Virus record (IMG/VR): IMGVR_UViG_3300025853_000226
Location: 1 to 40,197 of that record
DNA: 40,197 nucleotides
DNA from: a virus
Direction: 5' to 3' (one strand)
This document shows, in pieces, positions 37,461 to 40,197 of this stretch. The position numbers and the translations under genes are program-made. The notes beneath the pieces were generated by a model. The model saw nothing but the letters and a program-made list of their open reading frames with translations. It made no database searches and was not told the origin of the DNA. The first letter of the stretch is position 1; every line of letters begins with the position of its first letter.

Positions 37461-39331
37461 TTTTTATACCTCTTTGTTTCAAACCCTTCAGCGTCAATGG
37501 GGCAACCTTGCGCCCACTCGGGTAGGGTTTTCATTAAGTCAATGACCTGCTCGAGCCTTCCTGCTTTTTGTTTTGCCTCAACCACAATTTCGTCATGTAC
37601 TGACAAAACAATGGGCAGGTTAAAAGTCTCTAAGCGGACCATAGCGTCTGCCATAATATCTCTGGCTACCGCTTGACACACATTTTCACACAACTTCCCA
37701 CCATAAGTATTTGTTTTCTTAAAGTTATGTGTTTGGCTATCTTGAGTGAAATAAACTAACTTACCCTCCTCAAGTAAAGGTTTATAGTATGCCAACTTGC
37801 GCTTAGAAGGGAGCTGGCAATAGAGAAACTCCCCTTCTCTAGTAAAGCGGACAGGTCCGCATCGGTGTGCTTTGCCTGTTCTCATTGTCTGAACAGCGGC
37901 GCTCTCAAGGTCATACCAAAAAGACACAACTTTTTTGTGCATTTTACGATAAGCTTTAACAGCCTTCTCGGCGAGCGTCTCGTCAACATCCATCCCATAG
38001 GAGAGACATGTGGCCATGAACTTCTTGTGACCCATCCCATATCCGCAGCCCAAGATAGCCTGTTTCCCTAACTGTCTTTCCTTTTTGTTTTCCTTGGTCA
38101 ACTTTTGATTATTATGAATAACCTTGGCCATTTCAACGTAGAGATCCGCGCCTTGTTTAAAAAGGCTCACAGCTTTCTTCTCTCCGGCAAGCCACATCAG
38201 AACGCGTGCTTCGATAGACGCGTAGTCAACTACGTAAAAGGTTTTACCTTCTTCTGCTACAAAAAGCCCCCTAATGCAGCTTGATATTGCCCCCATAGGA
38301 TCCGGATAAAACATATTAAACACCTCCGGGTCTGCATTTTTAATCAAAGAAATGCACGTGTCAGCATCAATATCAATTCCCCGAGGGAGGTTTTGAAGCT
38401 GAATAGTGTGGGAGGTCCAGCGCCCTGTTGAGGCCCCGTGGTAAATAAGGTAGTTACGAACTCTACCGTCGTCACACACAGCTCCAGAAGCTTTATCAAA
38501 CTTAGCAGAAGATGATCTACCAAATCCTATCCGTAGAGTTATAATCTCTTTGGCTACAGGGTCCGAGACAAATGGAAGGACCTCCTCTAGTTCTTGTGAC
38601 CCTACTGTTTCAAGAGAAAGACCATACTGATCATTAAGATAGTTTCGAAGCCTGACTGTTTGAGACAGGGAGTAAAACTTATTATCAGTCAGCTCTTTTA
38701 ATCGTTCATTGGCGGCCCCAATTAAGTCTTTAGCAAAAAGAGAAGCCTTAGAAGCCAGCTCTGTGTCAATTTTAATACCTCGGTTATTAATTTTTTGGGT
38801 CAACTGAAAGATCCCTTGTTCCCAAGCATTAAGTTTAGGGAGCCTTTTAAAGATCTCCCTTTCCACCTCCACATCCATTGCACAGTAATACATCATGTCT
38901 TGCAGATCTTCCCCCTCTAAAACACGAAACTCGCCGTCTTTAGCGGGCTTACAATACATATTAATTAGACGGGTGCCAGAGACTTCCTTCTGAAAGGATA
39001 GCTGGAGAGATTTAGCTGCTCTCCCCAAGCCCCCTGGCAGTCCGTGTGATTGAGCTAAAGCCATTGTACAGATGAACTCTGGTGGAGGGTAGCCGGTGTT
39101 TTCCCAGATAGCCTGTTCAAAAGCAGCGTTGTGAGCCACAAACACTGCCCCTCGCATCTGGAGTTCCCTCATTGAAGATAGGTCATCTCCTTGAACATTA
39201 ACCACTTCTCCATCATCTATTGCGTAACTATAACAAAGAATTTCAGTAGAGGGGTCGCTACAATAACGACCCGCCCCACATTTTTTTATGTCTATTTTTG
39301 ATCTAGTCTCAAAGTCAATGAAGACGTACAT
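37457..39331 (-). CDS. DNA polymerase family A with 3'-5' exonuclease domain
   Basis: 624 residues. Exonuclease: D6/E8 in FIDFET, HN at 67-68 with E72 (VAHNAAFE), and Y149-x3-D153 (YCAMD). Polymerase: motif A VVDYASIEAR (D369), O-helix R419-x3-K423-x3-L427-x3-Y431 (RQLGKQAILGCGYG), and motif C VHDE (578-581). It replicates the phage genome. The residue equal to E. coli Pol I F762 is leucine (L427), a variant linked in viral ecology work to less aggressive, often temperate, life strategies. No 5' nuclease domain. Start overlaps the DUF2815 stop by one base. Confidence 0.95.
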   Translation of the reverse strand: MYVFIDFETRSKIDIKKCGAGRYCSDPSTEILCYSYAIDDGEVVNVQGDDLSSMRELQMRGAVFVAHNAAFEQAIWENTGYPPPEFICTMALAQSHGLPGGLGRAAKSLQLSFQKEVSGTRLINMYCKPAKDGEFRVLEGEDLQDMMYYCAMDVEVEREIFKRLPKLNAWEQGIFQLTQKINNRGIKIDTELASKASLFAKDLIGAANERLKELTDNKFYSLSQTVRLRNYLNDQYGLSLETVGSQELEEVLPFVSDPVAKEIITLRIGFGRSSSAKFDKASGAVCDDGRVRNYLIYHGASTGRWTSHTIQLQNLPRGIDIDADTCISLIKNADPEVFNMFYPDPMGAISSCIRGLFVAEEGKTFYVVDYASIEARVLMWLAGEKKAVSLFKQGADLYVEMAKVIHNNQKLTKENKKERQLGKQAILGCGYGMGHKKFMATCLSYGMDVDETLAEKAVKAYRKMHKKVVSFWYDLESAAVQTMRTGKAHRCGPVRFTREGEFLYCQLPSKRKLAYYKPLLEEGKLVYFTQDSQTHNFKKTNTYGGKLCENVCQAVARDIMADAMVRLETFNLPIVLSVHDEIVVEAKQKAGRLEQVIDLMKTLPEWAQGCPIDAEGFETKRYKK

Positions 39332-39873
39332 TATAGATCGTCCTCAACACTAGGTAGATCCTCAAAGTCATCTTCTGCTTTAACACGTGAAACCAAAGGC
39401 TCACCATCTTTTAACTTTTGAATTGACCGAACCCCTACAGAGACGCCTTTATTACCCGTTTCTTTATGTGTATACGCAAATAAAGTAATCCGTGCACGGG
39501 CAAAGCACCCAGGATAAAAATCTTCTGGGTCGCTAATGTCGTCTTTGTCTCGATCAATTAAAGCCGGCGCGAACTTTCCCCCATTTGGGCCCTTTGCATT
39601 TATATACCACATCCCCGCGCGTTCTTCTCTGTCACTATCATCTCCATCTAAGATAGGCGTTGACAGTTTTTTAGGCATATTTGTGCCCCAGTTCTCTTTA
39701 GCTGCGGTTTCAATAGCCTTCTCAAGAATTTTCATGTCTGTTGTTTCTTTTGGGAACATAAGACCGCACCCAAATTTCCCATTTATACGACTTGGCTCAA
39801 ATACAGCGGGAAAAGACACGATAAATTCGGGGGTTAATAACGATCCATCTTCTTTAAGTTTGAATTGATTCAT
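39331..39873 (-). CDS. DUF2815 single-stranded DNA-binding protein
   Basis: 180 residues. FIVSFPAVFEPSRINGKFGC, then KGPNGGKFAPALIDRDKDDI, PGCFARARITLFAYT and NKGVSVGVRSIQKLKDGEPL are the DUF2815 pattern of an OB-fold ssDNA-binding protein. The acidic C-terminal tail DDFEDLPSVEDDL is as in SSBs that contact polymerase. RBS AAAAGGAGAATCAAAATG. It sits directly before polA. Confidence 0.88.
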   Translation of the reverse strand: MNQFKLKEDGSLLTPEFIVSFPAVFEPSRINGKFGCGLMFPKETTDMKILEKAIETAAKENWGTNMPKKLSTPILDGDDSDREERAGMWYINAKGPNGGKFAPALIDRDKDDISDPEDFYPGCFARARITLFAYTHKETGNKGVSVGVRSIQKLKDGEPLVSRVKAEDDFEDLPSVEDDL

Positions 39874-39891
39874 TTTGATTCTCCTTTTGTT

Positions 39892-40197
39892 TTAGTCTTC
39901 AAAATCATCTTTAGGTTTACCAATTTGCACAGGCTCACCTTTGGCTGATTCTGACACGAGTTTAAAACCGATCTCCGGTTTAAAAGCATAGTCTTTAACT
40001 ACCTCTTTCCCGACAATTTTATCTAACTTTGCGGGGGTTTTTAGTTTTGGTTTTTCATACAGCTTATCACCATATTCTGGCTCAAGATCAGCAATCACAC
40101 TTTCTTCTGATTGCCACGTGCGATGACCGTACGCCTGAACCAATTTGTACCCAGGTATATTTTCCCCGTGTATCATAAGCCCCTTAGCGTGGTCTTT
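39892..40197 (-). CDS. DUF2800 protein (PD-(D/E)XK nuclease-like), C-terminal fragment (cut by right window edge)
   Basis: 102 codons to the right edge, frame still open. The visible end reads KDHAKGLMIHGENIPGYKLV, then RTWQSEESVIADLEPEYGDK and KTPAKLDKIVGKEVV, which matches the C-terminus of DUF2800 (IPGYKLV-x-x-x-x-x-R-x-W). These proteins are assigned to the PD-(D/E)XK nuclease superfamily and normally precede DUF2815 and polA. The catalytic N-terminus lies outside the window. Confidence 0.8.
   Translation of the reverse strand, partial: KDHAKGLMIHGENIPGYKLVQAYGHRTWQSEESVIADLEPEYGDKLYEKPKLKTPAKLDKIVGKEVVKDYAFKPEIGFKLVSESAKGEPVQIGKPKDDFED

Noticed and set aside
39379-39394. Second parS-like site around CACGTGAAAC
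   Set aside because: Only one half is good; about 13 of 16 to the degenerate consensus and not a palindrome. Inside the DUF2815 gene.

Overview
The window is a large part of the genome of a tailed phage with a short-tail (podovirus, T7-like) virion plan. This rests on a head-tail connector portal, T7 gp11/gp12-like tail tube proteins, a gp13-like acyltransferase-fold protein, internal virion proteins and a fibre with a T7 gp17-type N-terminus. No T7-type RNA polymerase is visible. Promoters look like host sigma70, and the polymerase is family A. The host is probably Gram-negative, judging from a lipobox microprotein, several Sec signal peptides and an O-antigen ligase-like protein; I cannot name it. 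Base composition is AT-rich. I recognised no tRNA, CRISPR array, integrase or IS element.

Layout: genes from 8779 down to position 1 run leftward. They include many short, tightly coupled early genes (DUF551, DUF4406, an Acb2/Tad1-like anti-defence candidate, zinc-ribbon proteins, two HNH endonucleases flanking one gene, a SleB-type endolysin), then an HTH protein, a Prim-Pol/VapE primase-helicase and the first 55 codons of a SNF2-type helicase cut by the left edge. The gene-free stretch 8780-9652 is the control region. It holds two leftward promoters with perfect -35/-10 hexamers, two clusters of a ~15-bp repeat, and a rightward sigma70-like promoter. Rightward genes 9653-36291 cover packaging (TerS candidate, TerL), portal, scaffold, capsid, tail, internal virion proteins and fibre, followed by an unusual block of genes with Sec signal peptides (fibre-like repeats, LamG lectin and others), small membrane proteins and an O-antigen ligase-like protein. 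From 40197 back to 36288 a second leftward block carries DUF2800 (cut by the right edge), DUF2815 ssDNA-binding protein, DNA polymerase A (Leu at the 762-equivalent), a double zinc-ribbon protein, DUF3310 and a RuvC-like resolvase. It meets the late operon tail-to-tail at 36288-36291.

How it fits together: the left-edge helicase and right-edge DUF2800 are both leftward and normally belong to one replication module. The simplest reading is a circular or permuted genome with one leftward early/replication transcript and one rightward late transcript, diverging at ~8.8-9.65 kb and converging at ~36.29 kb, with roughly 2 kb or more missing between the window ends. The most unusual points are the exported-protein/O-antigen cassette at the end of the late operon, a structured leader before the capsid gene, a parS-like palindrome at the start of the gp13-like gene, the repeat-rich control region, and the Acb2/Tad1-like gene.
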